Source: Paraglomus occultum (lineage: Eukaryota > Glomeromycota > Glomeromycetes > Paraglomerales > Paraglomeraceae). Taken from it: a DNA stretch of 25,665 nucleotides. Made by a program: the position numbers and the translations under genes. Shown piece by piece: positions 1 through 8,897 of the stretch. Positions within the stretch are counted from its first letter, which is position 1. Each line of letters opens with the position of its first letter. The DNA lies in NCBI GenBank assembly GCA_910592205.1, contig CAJVPJ010000414.1, forward strand, positions 1-25,665. The letters are read 5' to 3'. Under the pieces are notes generated by a model. That model did no database searches. It was not told the DNA's origin and saw only the letters and a list, made by a program, of their open reading frames with translations.

Positions 1-594
1 GCCACACGTTGCATATTCATTACATTGATATTAAATGCGTCGCTCGCCATCGTTCGGAGACTTACCAATGAAGAAGAACTCTACATATTATATCAAAAAG
101 ATGTTTCGGGGAAAGAGGCATCAGGACGTGTTGACTATGCGATCAAAGGAAACGAAGATCTAATGTGTATAGCCGAAGGAAAACCCCGTAACGTCGAAAT
201 CGGTTATCTCCAGAATATCATGCAACTAGAAAGTGCATACCATATCAATAAGAAGAAGCGTACAGCAGACGAAGCTTTCCGGGATGATGATTACGATTAT
301 CTCTATGGGTTAGTCTCTACAGGTAGTGTTATCCAATCATTCCCATAATAGCGGAGCTAGTGTCTTCAGACACAGAATTTCTTACTGTCTTACCTCTTCT
401 GATTTACAAATTTGTTTATTTTAGCCACAGAATGGCATTTCATTGTTTTTACTACCGATGGTCTATATTGCACCAGTAAAAGTGAATATCAAATAAACCT
501 CTCCAAAACGGCATTGAAAGAGGATGTCAACTCTATCCGAAAGGGAGTAAAGCGGGTGTTAGGTGTTATCGTTGGGTTGTTAAAGGACATTTGA
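1..594 (+). CDS. 3' part of a PD-(D/E)XK nuclease-like (crinkler-type C-terminal) protein, truncated by the window edge
   Basis: Frame 1 is open from the window edge, so the 5' end is missing. Exons read 1-322 and 425-594. The 102-bp intron (323-424) has donor AG|GTAGTG and acceptor TTTTAG, and joining it gives the continuous stretch VSTATEWHFIVF before the stop. The sequence shows a PD-(D/E)XK-like pattern: GRVDYAIK supplies an acidic residue, AEGKPRN supplies an E-x-K, and a Gln-rich helix QNIMQLES follows. From memory this resembles C-terminal domains of crinkler-like proteins that are abundant in Rhizophagus. That family link is an inference and catalytic activity is not shown. The first codons (about 1-40) fit the family less well, so another intron or an indel may lie there. 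It is transcribed in the same direction as the BTB gene downstream. Confidence 0.6.
323..424 (+). other. Intron in the nuclease-like gene
   Basis: It is a 102-bp GT-AG intron. Removing it restores one reading frame (split codon G|CC) and joins two otherwise separate ORFs. An in-frame stop lies inside the intron at 346-348. Confidence 0.6.
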
Positions 595-1080
595 GGTGGG
601 CTACTGTTGGCCGACTTATCGAGACTGACTATGTATTAGTATTAGTATTCTTGTTAATCTTCGGCCAACATCAGCCAGTCATTTTTTAGCTCACGTGTCA
701 AATGTTTGTTTTGTTGCAGCTACCCCATTTTATTAATAAGATGCGTCGAAAAATGCTGCGCTATAAACGGCCCTCTATTTATTTATCTGGCTTACCTGTC
801 TTATTTTTGTATTGAATGACTGAAGGTGACGTCACACGTTCACTTGTCTGGTTTTGTTGCTAGTATGCCCTATATATCAGTTCCTTTTCTCGTTTACGAC
901 CGTAATTCACTTCCAGCAGTAATAGTGGCCTTTCTCCAAGACTTCTGGCCAAACTTTTGTCTCAAGTCTCTTTGCCTTCCAGCCAAACATAGTATGGTGT
1001 ATAATATGGAGAAATATTCGCCAATGGTTGATAATAAGCGTTTATATGCGGCTTAACGAGTTAACCCCTGAGACCTGAAA
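595..1080. other. Intergenic region with an inverted repeat and an E-box
   Basis: I see no convincing gene in this 486-bp stretch. It holds an imperfect inverted repeat (599-614 with 661-676), a short TTAGTA microsatellite around 634-650, a CACGTG at 692-697 and a TATATAT run near 871. The 76-codon ORF at 826-1056 has no family resemblance and probably lies in the promoter or leader of the BTB gene. Confidence 0.6.
599..676. repeat. 78-bp imperfect inverted repeat
   Basis: The arms GGCTACTGTTGGCCGA (599-614) and TCGGCCAACATCAGCC (661-676) pair at 14 of 16 positions, with a perfect inner core TGTTGGCCGA/TCGGCCAACA. The loop is 46 bp and AT-rich. It starts five bases after the stop of the upstream gene. 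It may be a 3'-end RNA hairpin or a miniature inverted-repeat remnant; the sequence alone does not decide. Confidence 0.55.
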
Positions 1081-2694
1081 ATGGCAAGTTTTACGCCTAT
1101 GCATGATGCACAAACCAGCCAGCAATCATCCTTCGCTCCTCCGCTTATCACCAAGCAAATGTCAGACATTGAACTTATCGAAATCTTATCTCGGGACTTT
1201 GATATCCTTCTTGACGATGCAGATGATTATAACGTTGCGATATATGCTGGAAAAGAACCAGAGACAAAAGTCTTGGGAGCGCATTCAGTCATATTAAGGG
1301 CGCGATCATCATTTTTTCGTCAAGCATTGTCAAGCGGGTGGGCCACGAAAAAAGATAACCTTATAGTATTGAAAAAGCCCAGTATATCACCCGACATTTT
1401 TAAAATTATTCTAAGGTCTGTTCAAGGCGAGAATGCCGAAAAAAATATATATATAATTTTTTTGATCGATCGTTACTACTAACTCTATCATTCGCATACC
1501 AGATACATTTACAATGGAAGAATGTCATTTGATATGGTCAAGGATAACGCGACAATCCTTGATATTCTAATAGCAGCCGAAGAATTATGTCTCCCTGAAC
1601 TGTGCGATTGCATTCAGGACCATCTTCGAAACAACAATGATGAATGGCTCAAAAAAAATTTCGCCCTTGTTTATCGTACAGCCGCGTTCAATGACAATTT
1701 CAAAAAACTTCAAACTTACTGTGATCAAATAGTGCAAGACTTTCCCGAACTCGTTTTTAAAGCCAACGACTTTCTCGATATCGACGAAAGAGTTCTTTTA
1801 TTGTTACTGAAACGCAGCGATATTAGAATGGATGAAGTAGATATCTGGGACCACACGCTACGATGGGGGGTTTCACAAACGCGTAATTTGGAAAGAGATA
1901 TAAGTAAATGGACATATTCGGACTTTACCGTTCTTCGAACGGCTCTCTGCAGAATTACTCCTCTGATTAATTTCTCCCAGATGCATTCCGTAGATTTCTA
2001 TAACAAGGTTAAGCCATTTCGCCGGGTACTCCCAACGGATCTATACGAGGATTTACTTCACTACTATCTTGTTCCCGGTAACCAATTAACATCAGCTCGG
2101 CTTGCTCCCGCGAGGATGAAATCAACCATCATCGATTGGCGACATGCAGCACTCATTTCTTCATGGATCGATCGTAAAGATGAGAACATTTCAGCCAATG
2201 GTTTTATTCCGTATACCTCCGCTGGGATTCCTTACGAATTTCGGTTATTTCTCAGAGGCAGTCGTGATGGATTTTCTACCACCACTTTTCATGACAGATG
2301 TGATTCCCAGTCACATACCGTTACCGTAATAAAGGTCCGCGATTCCTCCGAAATACTTGGTGGCTATAATCCTATTCCGTGGAAAAAACAAGGTTTTGAT
2401 GAGTGGCAGGAAACACCTGACAGTTTTCTATTTTCGTTTTCTGACGAGACCTTGCAGAATGCACTAGTTAGTCGAGTACAAGAAGTTACAAGGGCTGTGC
2501 ATAGCATGCCTTCGTTTGGACCGTCGTTTGGGATAAGTGATTTGCAGATGAAAGAGAGTGTAAAGGACAATTTTATTTGTACGGCCAAGAAGATGTCGTA
2601 TGAAAGGCCAATTCGAAAGAAACAGGAAGCGTTCGCTATTGACGATTACGAGGTATTCCAAGTAATAGCGAAAAAGATTCCAGTTCCGCCGTAA
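1081..2694 (+). CDS. BTB-BACK-TLDc domain protein
   Basis: Two exons (1081-1415, 1503-2694) encode 508 residues. The intron (1416-1502, 87 bp) has donor AG|GTCTGT, a perfect TACTAAC branch site at 1477-1483 and acceptor ACCAG; splicing creates the classic BTB motif RYIYNGRMSF. Domains in order: BTB/POZ about 41-140 (DYNVAIYAG, GAHSVILRARSSFFRQAL), BACK about 140-255, TLDc about 319-480 (FRLFLRGSRDGFS, ILGGYNPIPW, FLFSFSD). BTB domains oligomerise and often bind Cullin-3, and TLDc domains are linked to oxidative-stress resistance; both are family knowledge. This BTB-TLDc combination is massively multiplied in Glomeromycotina, so this is probably one paralogue of many. The role of this copy is unknown. 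The start is the first Met of the open frame and lies 27 residues before the next strong hydrophobic pattern. Confidence 0.9.
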
Positions 2695-4006
2695 ATAGTT
2701 CTATTTAGTGTATGTAGTATGCGTCTTCCTACCAAAAAACAGTCTTATTCATATGGACGAGACTTGAAGCTACCACATTGGTATGTTCCAGTATGTGGAC
2801 ACTCGAACGATAGCTATTTCTGTGAGGCAGATTTTTCCTTTAAATGGCTAGCGACAGATTCTTAATATTAATTTGAGGCCGTAATGACAGGACTGAAGAT
2901 CAAATTTCCAAGCAAGATTTTAAAAATTTGGTAACATTAATTAAAATTTCATTTCTAATGAATACCGTACTTTTCTGAACTTGGAAAGAAAAACATGTAA
3001 AGAAATTTTAAACAGGCCCTCTTATTTAAATTCAATTTTTCTTGTAATGGTTCCAAATTACACAAAGCCACAGCTTTCTTCCGATGAAGAGCGTATTTCC
3101 CACAATGCTTAGCATCAACGACAGACAAATATTCTTTTGGTAGAAGGATAATCGTCTTTTCTATTTTATGGATGAACCAATCAACTTAACAAAGTGCTTT
3201 CCCCTCACTGTCATGGTGCCCTACGACCGTATATCACAACTATTGTTGCGTGTGCCAAGAATATCAACATCACAGGAGTATATCTACCAATTTGAGGAGA
3301 AAGCACCGGATGTGAGTAAAGTTACTTACGGCCGCGTCAAACGAACGTTTCCTATGAAGGCGTTCCTGTAGAATTTGGGAACACAGTTCGTGTCGAACAA
3401 TAATATAATCCATACTATGACCAATTGGTTCGAAAGCACCTACTGCGGACAATGCTGTCTATGGACAAGCAATTGCACTCGAATAAGGGGAGAAGTCTGA
3501 ACAAATAAACAATGTAAGCCGATACGAAAGCCATTACATGAACGCGAGGGTCGAAAGAGTAAAATATGCTTGGTATAATCATTGATCAAAGAGGAGACTT
3601 TACCGGTGAACTTTCAAGAGCTGCTGAGGCGCGTCTTATTTATATGCATTGGTGTACAAAAAATTACACTCTCACATCCATCACCTATAATCCTACTAAC
3701 TTATGCAGTCTCCGTGTGTGTGTTATCGCCGAGTTCCCTACTTTGAAACCAGCGTTTCATGCCGCAGCATAAAGAAAAGGGGGTATGCTGTGAAGGAGAG
3801 TAAGATAATTCTATTTATTACTGAAGAAACGTTTATTATTGATAAATTATGGAGCGTTCATTATCATAGGAGTGAATATAAAAGGAAACATTGTAAGACT
3901 GTAATTTCTAAACGTTCTCGTTCAATCAAGAAACCACCAACCTGTTTCACCTCCCAACACTGTCTGTTTGTCATTCTTGCCTTCTTTTACCATAATTGGG
4001 TGTATA
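2695..4006. other. 1.3-kb stretch with no supported gene
   Basis: Short ORFs occur (3168-3371 plus, 3270-3452 minus, 3566-3772 plus, 3703-4023 plus, 60-106 codons). None shows a recognisable domain, and no clear splice chain joins them. The plus-strand stretch around 3168-3400 has somewhat protein-like codon use and could be a decayed coding fragment. The region is strongly AT-rich and holds the 3' sides of the BTB gene and of the minus-strand gene at 4007-4984. Confidence 0.5.
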
Positions 4007-4984
4007 TTATTTGGTTTTCTTGATACTTTTTAAACACTCGATTAAAACACTGTATTGTTCATCGTCTAGCCTGTTCATAAAGTTGAGTTGCATATTCTGA
4101 GCCTTGTTAAATGCCTCGTTGCCTAGAATCTTGAACAATTCATAAATCCTTATTGCGAATTTGATCGCTTTTCGCAAGTCATCAGGTGATGCAGACGTAG
4201 CCTCAACTATTTCGTCCCAAGTAATGAGTTTTGGGTGACTTAGAGCAAATGCAAAAACCGCCCCTAACCTATAAGCGGCTTTCAATCCTTTCGTATATAA
4301 TTTTGTATCTTTGTCAGTTGCTAATTTTGGTTTCCGACCACTCAGTGCAAAATGTCTCGTTTGCATCATGGTCAATGCGTATTCTCTTTTCAGTTTATCC
4401 TTGAGAAGTTCGACTGGAATCTTTTCCGATACTTTGTATCTGGGGGCTTGATTAGTAGGTGAATGAATATCCGCTAAAAGTTCTGCAATTTCGTTTCGTT
4501 CCTTTCGTTGTAGAAAGTGGATATCGGTAATTTTTAAGGAATCAGACTCGGATGTTTCTATCACCGATAGTTACATAGGATTAGTATGGTACTCCTCGAA
4601 TGTATCGACAACTGGCACCTTGGAAAACAAAAGATTTGTACCTGATTTTTTCTCTGGGAAAGTTTTTTCATCTTGCAGCGATGCTCTTTCTTGAGTAATA
4701 TCAGATCCGTTCGAATCGTCGGATTCAGCCTCATCTGAAAGTCTATCGTTACTTGTTGTTGTCAGTGGGTTTGAATTATGTATTATATGGACATATTCCA
4801 TGCCATCTTCATCGCTAGAATTTACTGTAATCTTGGTCGGAGGATGCAGAACCAATGTTATCGAATGATATCCTGCAAGGTAGGCATCTTCGCACATTTT
4901 GATCAGACATTCTCCGGTAAGAGAGAAGTCATAATCATTGCTTAGTGACATTGTGAAGTAGATTTTTGAACTATGACAACACAT
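4007..4984 (-). CDS. Uncharacterised two-exon protein with acidic linker and helical C-terminal half
   Basis: Exons are 4984-4642 and 4557-4007 (297 residues). The apparent in-frame TAA at 4573-4571 lies inside an 84-bp intron (4558-4641) with a strong donor TCAG|GTACAA, a TACTAAT branch-like site and acceptor GATAG; the phase is preserved, so this is not a pseudogene. I do not recognise the family. The N-terminal part (about 1-60) looks like a small folded region, residues about 60-115 are Ser/Asp/Glu-rich and probably disordered, and the C-terminal 150 residues are helix-rich and basic (ELLKDKLKREYALTMMQTRH, GLKAAYRLGAVFAFALSHPK). A second Met at codon 12 (4951) is an equally possible start. 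It is divergent from the NDUFS6 gene across 356 bp that contains a CACGTG. Confidence 0.7.
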
Positions 4985-5340
4985 TTTGATATGATAATTA
5001 AGTATTTTTTTAAATTAATTGTGTAACATCACGGCGTGCTGCTACGCCTACATTGCAATGATAGCGAAAGGACGACTGCACGTGATTGAACTATTACAGT
5101 ATTAACAGGCCATAACGATAAGATTTATTACGCAAATTATCCCACGTTGACTTTTTCGGGACGCAATAAACCATAGTTTTTGTAGAAGTAATATCTTCAC
5201 TCCTGAGATTACACTGTTCCAGGAGGACTCGTGGTCTCGGTTAAATTATCAGTTTTTTTAAATCAACCAAACTTGGTAAATAGTGTAACAATGACTTGTA
5301 CAAATTTTCGAATATCCTCACTGCATTCTTTGAAATCGCA
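4985..5340. promoter_or_regulatory. Bidirectional promoter region with an E-box
   Basis: This 356-bp gap lies between two divergent start codons. It contains CACGTG at 5079-5084, 95 bp upstream of the minus-strand ATG. I see no clear TATA box and no gene. Confidence 0.4.
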
Positions 5341-6074
5341 ATGAACGCTCGTTCCTTTCTGGCAAGATCCCTGTCGCTCTCAGGACAGAGGAGTGTTTTT
5401 GCCCAGAGACCACTTCCTCTTGTTTCTTCCTTTCGGAAATATTCGTCTTCCTCAGGAAGCGATGTGCCGATAAAGTCGCCTCCGCCTGTCTCCACAGACA
5501 CCGAAGTATTCAAACAAGCACCGAATCGGGCTGAGCCATGGTCTCGTAGCCAAAGAGAACGAACAGACGCTATGGTTGGGCCTCGATTTGAGCAAACTGA
5601 TCTCGAAGTCCAGGTTGGTGCTTTCTTTTCATGTTCGGATGCTGAGCAATCTATTTTTAATTTTCAGTTACTTAATCAAACATAAGCCTCGTCCGTTGGC
5701 CGCAATCGAGTTGATCGCGGAGGAGCCAATTCGTTATGTTGAGGGACGATCCGCTGTTTGTGATGGAGGTAATCGATATATGAGAGAAACCGCAAATTTT
5801 TACGCCTTAATGTCTAATCTTGATTCAATCGTAGACGGCGGAAGTTTAGGCCACCCGAGGGTTTATATAAATTTGGTATGTAGTTAGTTGTTTGTTTGTG
5901 TTAATGGTTTGATATTTATCTAATGCTTTGCAGGATAAACCTGGAGCACACGCATGCGGATACTGTAAGCGCTTGATTTGGTGGCTTTTTGTTGCTTTTG
6001 CGTTCAGTCAGCTATTGCATTAATTGATGAATTAAATTTTAGGTGGAATACGATTCGAACAGAAACATCATTAA
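5341..6074 (+). CDS. NDUFS6: NADH:ubiquinone oxidoreductase 13-kDa zinc subunit (NDUFS6/NUMM)
   Basis: Five exons (5341-5613, 5687-5768, 5835-5875, 5934-5964, 6043-6074) encode 152 residues; introns are 73, 66, 58 and 78 bp. The product is an accessory subunit of mitochondrial complex I that binds zinc near the Q module. The first 40 residues are Arg/Ser/Leu-rich with no acidic residue, as in a mitochondrial presequence. Conserved blocks are AMVGPRFEQTDLE, RPLAAIELIAEEPIRYVEGR and GHPRVYINLDKPGAHACGYC. The zinc signature C-x8-H-x14-C-x2-C is reproduced exactly across three exon junctions, which validates the splice model. Intron 1 uses a TAAG acceptor (5683-5686) although a better-looking TTTTCAG lies 19 bp upstream; only the downstream site keeps the frame. 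Exons 4 and 5 are only 31 and 32 bp. Confidence 0.93.
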
Positions 6075-7731
6075 CATTTTAAATGGCACGAAATTCATAA
6101 TAAAAGATGTTATTCTGTAATCTAATGATCTTGAATAGGGTTACTCGATAAATATGAGGAGCTTTTTCATGTCAATATTAATATGCTAATCTCCGGGATG
6201 AGCGAAAATTTATGATGACGCGAAAAATAGAAAGGCAAATATAGCACGCCTTGGTTGAGTGCCTAATATTTATCCTTTTCAATAAATATAATATAATCTA
6301 TACCACATAAAACTATATTACCAATTTATTTGGGCTCGTCATAAATCTTCATTAAAGTTATCAGTATCAGTGACGTTGACATTGTATTTATAGCTCGATA
6401 AGATATTAATATTAGAAGCTAGGATATTGATACTTTCTTTGGTAACGCAGAAGAGCATTTTGCTTTTCCAATTCATACAATAATTGAGCTGACAAGCGGG
6501 CCTCGGACACTTTGAACAATTCAATTGTTGCACGAGAAAACGCTGCGCTTACGAGTAAGCAATATAATAATAGTGGTATCACCTGCCTTTCATTTCATTA
6601 TATCTTAAAAAACGCTGTTTGTGTGCGGAACCTATTCTACTACGTATTTGCGGCGCGGGTTCTTCTATTCTTAAAATTTTTTACACGCACTAATCATATT
6701 GATCGCATGTAACTATGGGCGCTTTGGTGTCCACAAACAAACTTTGAACATCAAGTGTTAGCCTTATTTGATTAGTATTTCTTCCTCATGACTTGAAAGT
6801 AAGTAAGAAACCTCTATATCATCAAATGTGATGTTAACCAAAACTTGATCTCGATGTTTAATTTTTTGAGGGCGGGCATCAAATTTACAGCGTACGGTGC
6901 CAATGTAAAGTAAACACCAAGCCTTGTTCAACTTATTAAATGATGCAAATTCTAACGAATGAGTTAAAAATGATTGTTAAATGACCGTAAGGCTCAAACA
7001 TATCGGCCTTTCCAATAGCAGTAAAACCGTATCAAAAGAATGTGAATATTTAAATAATTCTCAGTGCCACGAAAAGTTTAAAAGCAGGCGGGATTGGTCA
7101 TATTACATAAAAGCCTCATATTTAAATACATGCGTAAGAAATCGTGGCGTCCTTCTTTACTGACATTGTCTTACTGCTGAACCCACACAAACAAACAAGA
7201 CATTCAACGAACACATCATCACATTACATACCAATCTTTTCATGCGACAAACCAATTTACCATTATTGTGAGGGCTTCATTTGAATAAAATATCGTCCAA
7301 TAATCGAAACTGTTACCTGTGCCCGTCCGTCTCTGGTGAGCTGTCAAATTATTTGCATCCGACACGGTGGTATGTTTGAATGTGACATATGGAAATTACG
7401 TTTTTGTTTTTGTATTGTTGATGACTTGTATTGGAAGTGATATCACACAGGTGAATAAAGTCATACCAAACCTTAGCTATATTTGGATGGGATTAACGTT
7501 TGCCCATTACACACAAATTGGCTCATGGTTATCATCAGCTTGTCGTTTCCTCATATTTACGTCATATCGAATGATAAATTCACATCACTACGAAAGAGAG
7601 AATCACGAACACTGCAAGATATCATCATCATTCAGCAGAATTTCTCCGCGACAACTGCTATATAACACCCAACCGGCCAATCCTCTTTTCAGTCATTTTA
7701 AATCAATCACACAAGCCTACTTGAAGCAAAC
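6075..7731. other. 1.66-kb AT-rich stretch with no recognised gene
   Basis: The only ORFs are of 60-66 codons (for example 6339-6533 minus, 6512-6712 plus, 6981-7163 plus) plus the shadow frame 7367-7894, and none has family resemblance. No tRNA or rRNA signature is seen. The right end holds the promoter of the promethin-like gene, including a TATA-like box at 7659-7665. Confidence 0.55.
7659..7665 (+). promoter_or_regulatory. TATA-like box before the promethin-like gene
   Basis: TATATAA lies 67 bp upstream of the ATG at 7732. Its position suits a eukaryotic core promoter, but no transcript data are available. Confidence 0.4.
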
Positions 7732-8356
7732 ATGGACTCAATTCCTCAACTTTCAGATACTGTGTCGGAAAAGACCAAGAAAACAAAGCAAACAATTAGC
7801 CCTTTTGTTGAAAGCACGAGGAAACATGCCGAGTCGGCATTTGAGAAGACTCCTTCATGGTTTCAACAATTTAGCAAGAAAACATACGAGGTAGCGAGAA
7901 GATACCAGTTGTTGTCCGATTTTACCACCGCCTTTTCTTTATTGTTTGTCGTGCCCGTATTGGTTTGGCTTTCATGGAGTGCTGGTAGTTTGATTGTCAC
8001 TAGTGTTACTGGTAAGTTGAAATTGGGTCTTTGGTCTATGCACGTAACAACAGGATTGATGGTTACACGAACATTCCCCTAAAATAGGTATTATTCTTTG
8101 GGCGATAGCCAACTGCTTCCTTGTTGGTGCCGCATTCCTTCTTCTGGGGCCATTTGCGGCGTTTGCCTTCTTCGCTTCACTCTTTATCACGTTCTGGGTT
8201 ACTGTTGCACGTCTGGGCTATTCGGCGTTCCGCTTTATCTACCACAAAACAATGTCATTTCTTGGGGATCGTGGTGGTGCTCGTGGATCTAGTATATTTT
8301 CAGGCAATACTTGGGGACAAGACGGCCGCGGATCGGATGGCAATATTCGAGAGTGA
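7732..8356 (+). CDS. Promethin/LDAF1-like lipid-droplet assembly protein
   Basis: Two exons (7732-8011, 8088-8356) encode 182 residues; the 76-bp intron has donor G|GTAAGT and acceptor AATAG. The N-terminal 60 residues are hydrophilic and helical (Lys/Glu-rich, with WFQQFSKKTYEVARRYQ). Residues about 66-144 form a long hydrophobic hairpin-like block broken by Gly and Pro (FSLLFVVPVLVWLSWSAG, then FLVGAAFLLLGPFAAFAFFA). The tail is short and Gly/Ser-rich. This layout matches the promethin family (human LDAF1, yeast Ldo16/Osw5), whose members act at ER sites of lipid-droplet formation, often with seipin. That family assignment is by pattern, and oleosin-like proteins are the main alternative. 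Lipid droplets are the main carbon store of mycorrhizal fungi, so the role would fit. The 3' end overlaps the ORF at 8337-8591. Confidence 0.72.
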
Positions 8357-8591
8357 ACCTGAAGAAAACTTGGTGACTGTGAGGAGATTAAATAGAAATA
8401 TAAGTGGGATGCGGGTGAAGGAAGAACGTAGAATAAGAACTGTCGATTCCTCGAGTAGTATAAGAAAAAAGGCGGTCCTAATACACAGAGAGTTAGCAGA
8501 TCAAATAGGTGAAGTGATATGGAAAGTTTTAATTGGCTATCTAGCAATTGTTTCTGCATTGTTTGTATGCAAAATGCTCAGATTATTTTGA
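8337..8591 (+). CDS. Small tail-anchored-type ORF overlapping the promethin-like gene
   Basis: An 84-codon ORF starts 20 bases before the promethin-like stop codon, in a different frame. It begins MAIFESEPEENLVTVRRLNR, has a basic middle (KEERRIRTV) and ends in one hydrophobic segment (WKVLIGYLAIVSALFVCKM) followed by LRLF, the layout of a C-terminal tail anchor. I do not recognise a family. It could be a separate small protein from the same mRNA, an alternative 3' exon, or a chance ORF in the 3' UTR; an antisense frame is also open here, which weakens the case. The neighbouring gene's membrane role makes it worth checking. Confidence 0.3.
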   Translation: MAIFESEPEENLVTVRRLNRNISGMRVKEERRIRTVDSSSSIRKKAVLIHRELADQIGEVIWKVLIGYLAIVSALFVCKMLRLF

Positions 8592-8897
8592 ATCTGGGCT
8601 TTTATGCCATTAGTAAGTACGGTGAACACTTTATTTGGGTATTAAAATAAATAACGTGAAATATGTTTTATCGCCATGTGTACCTATGCTCTATGCCCCG
8701 TGGCTGTTTGTGTGTTACTTGAACCTGGTGGGTCTGCTTGTAACGTCCAACTTTCAAGCAGCATATTTGTTTTTACCAAATGTACGGAAACCCCTATTTT
8801 GTCAATACGATAATAATAATATAGTGTATCCGCAGTATACAAATATTGCATATCGTATATATGTATCGCTTGATCAGCAACAAGCATAACCAAGATT
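8592..8897. other. Short AT-rich intergenic gap
   Basis: These 306 bp separate the promethin-like gene from the IMPACT-ERCC1 gene. ORFs on both strands (8635-8889 plus, 8684-8926 minus) lack any family pattern. It presumably holds the 3' UTR of one gene and the promoter of the next. Confidence 0.5.

Noticed and set aside
826..1056. 76-codon plus-strand ORF before the BTB gene
   Set aside because: It has no family resemblance, ends just before the BTB ATG and is best seen as promoter or leader sequence.
3168..4023. Chain of short ORFs in the gap before the orphan gene
   Set aside because: No domains, no consistent splice signals linking them, and overlapping open frames on both strands.
4571..4573. 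In-frame TAA that seems to break the gene at 4007-4984
   Set aside because: It lies inside an 84-bp intron with a strong donor (TCAG|GTACAA) and matching phase, so no nonsense mutation is needed.
5241..5513. 90-codon minus-strand ORF antisense to NDUFS6 exon 1
   Set aside because: It is a shadow of the NDUFS6 coding exon.
7367..7894. 175-codon plus-strand ORF overlapping the start of the promethin-like gene
   Set aside because: It reads through the promoter and then a wrong frame of a supported exon, with no domain pattern.
8239..8559. 106-codon minus-strand ORF antisense to the small tail-anchored ORF
   Set aside because: It has no protein-family features; its existence lowers confidence in any ORF here.
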